NCBI GenBank assembly: GCA_964612975.1
Contig: CAZTGC010000016.1
Coordinates: 1-7,367, forward strand
From: NZ13-RE01 sp964612975
GTDB lineage: Bacteria > Dictyoglomota > Dictyoglomia > Dictyoglomales > Dictyoglomaceae
Direction of reading: 5' to 3'
Length of the DNA stretch: 7,367 nt
Below, one piece after another: positions 5,393 to 7,367 of the stretch. The position numbers were made by a program, and so were the translations under genes. The notes beneath the pieces were generated by a model. The model was not told the origin of the DNA. It did no database searches and saw only the letters and a program-made list of their open reading frames with translations. How positions within the stretch are numbered: position 1 is the stretch's first letter; each line of letters starts with the position of its first letter.

Positions 5393-7367
5393 TAATTCCT
5401 GTTTATAAAAGCAAAGAGGAAACAATTAAATGTATTGAGAGTGTCTTGAGTGCTAAGACAAATATAAAATATGAAATAATTGTAATAAATGATTGTAGTC
5501 CTGAACAAGATTTAACAGAAGCATTGCGAAAATATGCGATGGAACAGAAAATCACTCTAATAGAAAATGAAGAGAATTTGGGTTTTGTTAAGAGTGTGAA
5601 TTTAGGGATGAAACTTCATAAAAATAGAGATGTAGTCCTTTTAAATTCAGACACCCTGGTTCCAGATTACTGGTTAGATAGACTAAAAATAGCAGCATAT
5701 TCTTCTAAAAATGTTGCTACAGTTACTCCTATGTCAAACAGAGCTACTATTTTAAGTATTCCAAAGCCAAATTTTGACAATGAAATTCCCTCAGGTTTTG
5801 ATTATAAAAAGTTAGATGCCATATGTCAGGAAGTTAATAAAGGGACAGTTGTAGATATCCCCACAGCAATAGGCTTTTGTATGTATATCAAAAGAGAGTG
5901 CTTAAATGAGATTGGTTACTTTGATGAAGAAAGGTTTGACAAAGGCTATGGTGAAGAAAATGACTTCTGCCTTAAAGCTTCATCTGTTGGCTGGAGGCAT
6001 GTAGCTTGTTTAGACCTCTTTGTGGAACACCATGGGAGCCTATCATTTGGAACAGAAAAACCAGAAAGAGTAAAAAAGGCTTTACAGATAATCAATAATC
6101 TTTATCCTGATTACAATTTGAGAATTCAAAAATTTATAAGAAAAGATCCTATAGCACCTTACAGAAATAGGATAATTAAAGAGATCTTAAAGGAAAAATA
6201 TAAAAAATTTGCTTTAATTGTAATTCATTCCTGGGGAGGAGGCAGTTTAAAATACTGCAAAGACATTGCAAAGTCTCTTTCAGAAGAGGGAATTGGTTCA
6301 TTATTCCTCTTTAGCGCTAATGGTAAGATACATATAAACCTTTTTGAGGAAGACAAAAGTGATAAAGAGTATATAGGATTTAATTTCAATGAATACATCC
6401 CAATAAAAGATGTTTTTGAAGAAATAAAGGATTTATCTATAATTTTTGTTCATTTTAATCAAACTGTAGGCTTCAAAGATTTAGATGTGTTTAAGATACC
6501 TGAATATCTTAATATCCCCTATTTTGTTACTATCCATGATTATTTTTATATCTGCCCAAGGATAAACCTTGTAAGTTCAGGAGGTTTTTTCTGTGGAGTT
6601 CCACAAGTAGAGACATGTGAGCAGTGTTTATCACTGGGAGAATTAGAAAAAGATTTAGATTTGCTATTTAAAAAGAAATTTGATTCTTCTATTATTAAGT
6701 GGCGTAAATATTATGGAGAGATTTTGAGAAATGCTAAAAAAGTAATTTGTCCATCTGAAACAGCAAAAGATTTTATAGAAAAGGTTTTTCAAATTAATAA
6801 TATTTCTGTTTTACCTCATCCTGAAAGAATCTCATCTGTGATTTATAAACCCGAGAAAGCTCAAAAAATTAAAATAGCTATAATTGGAGCAATAGGACCA
6901 CATAAAGGATATTATCAAATCCAAAAATTAATAGAATACTCAGAAAAGAATAAACTTCCCTTTGAGTTTATCTTTATAGGATATACGGCAAACAATAAAA
7001 ATTTAGCTATGCATAAAAATGTCATAATAACAGGACCCTATGAACCCTTTGAATTGCCAGCTTTAATTAAAATCTATAAACCACATCTTGCTTTATTTCT
7101 TAATATTTGGCCAGAAACATATAATTACACCCTTTCTGAGGCTTTGCAAAATGGTCTTTATCCTGTGGCTTATGATATTGGTGCACTTTCAGAAAGGATG
7201 AGAAAATTAGGCATCGGAACTATTATTCCATTTCCTTCTACAACTGAAAAAATTGCAGAAATACTTCAAGAAATATTTAATAATGGATTTTGTAGCAGAG
7301 AAGTATCCATAAATAATGAATACAAATCAATTTTGGAGGACTATTATGGTATCAATAAAGAAGAAAT
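5359..7367 (+). CDS. GT2-GT4 two-domain glycosyltransferase (partial at both ends)
   Basis: One frame stays open for 669 codons from the gap edge to the window end; no start or stop is visible. The N-terminal domain (about 5386-6120) is GT2, GT-A fold: strand VDVIIPVYKS, VINDCSPE (Asp codon 5491), ENLGFVKSVN, DXD-type LLNSDT (Asp codon 5650), CMYIKRECLNEIGYFDE, acceptor-site motif GYGEENDF (5947-5970) and a late EHHGSLSFG. The C-terminal domain (about 6211-7260) looks like GT4, GT-B fold: glycine-rich SWGGGS near its start, TIHDYFYICPR with further cysteines, GAIGPHKG (from 6886), and E-x7-E in PETYNYTLSE (Glu codons 7114 and 7138). Such proteins use nucleotide sugars in the cytoplasm to extend glycans; the sugars cannot be read from the sequence. 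Position after kpsD suggests it builds the exported polysaccharide. It is probably the continuation of the gene starting at 4235. Confidence 0.9.

Noticed and set aside
5234..5508. Reverse-strand open frames across the gap with Leu/His or Tyr/Ile repeats
   Set aside because: They read through placeholder bases and the 9-bp array in antisense, opposite a clear GT2 domain.

Overview
The window is AT-rich (about one third G+C by eye) and coding throughout. Every gene lies on the + strand and there is no real intergenic space. Arginine is mostly AGA/AGG, isoleucine is often ATA, and the proteins are rich in Lys, Glu and Ile. With an outer-membrane export channel present, this suggests a Gram-negative, possibly thermophilic bacterium from a lineage such as Nitrospirota (Thermodesulfovibrio-like), Thermodesulfobacteriota or Aquificota. 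The lineage is inferred from composition only and is not certain.

Positions 1-4241 hold a complete set of ABC-transporter-dependent (group 2 / KPS type) capsular polysaccharide export genes in the order kpsM-kpsT-kpsE-kpsD. KpsM (5' end cut by the window) is the inner-membrane permease and KpsT its ATPase. KpsE is the periplasmic adaptor (PCP/OPX-partner family) and KpsD the periplasmic/outer-membrane OPX-type protein with SLBB domains. The genes are packed very tightly: ATGA overlaps at kpsM/kpsT and kpsE/kpsD, a 56-nt overlap at kpsT/kpsE and a 7-nt overlap from kpsD into the next gene. This implies one mRNA with translational coupling. The promoter must lie upstream of the window.

Positions 4235-7367 hold the probable polymer-making part. 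First comes a protein segment with a basic N-terminal helix and three diverged copies of a beta-rich domain built around a Gly-Trp motif. A 100-N assembly gap (5257-5356) follows, then an array of 9-bp repeats, then an open frame running to the window end. That frame encodes a GT2 (GT-A fold) glycosyltransferase fused to a GT4-like (GT-B fold) glycosyltransferase. I infer that both sides of the gap belong to one large multidomain glycosyltransferase and that the 9-bp array caused the assembly break. The frames on the two sides agree only if the true gap length leaves remainder 2 on division by 3, so the present frame conflict means nothing.

Taken together, the last gene(s) would build or modify a surface glycan on the cytoplasmic face, KpsMT would pump it across the inner membrane, and KpsE/KpsD would carry it to the surface. 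No RNA genes, CRISPR, insertion sequences, terminators or clear promoters were seen. The most notable points are the tandem array that expands the first strand of the GT2 domain, the probable giant fusion across the gap, and the triplicated Gly-Trp domain.
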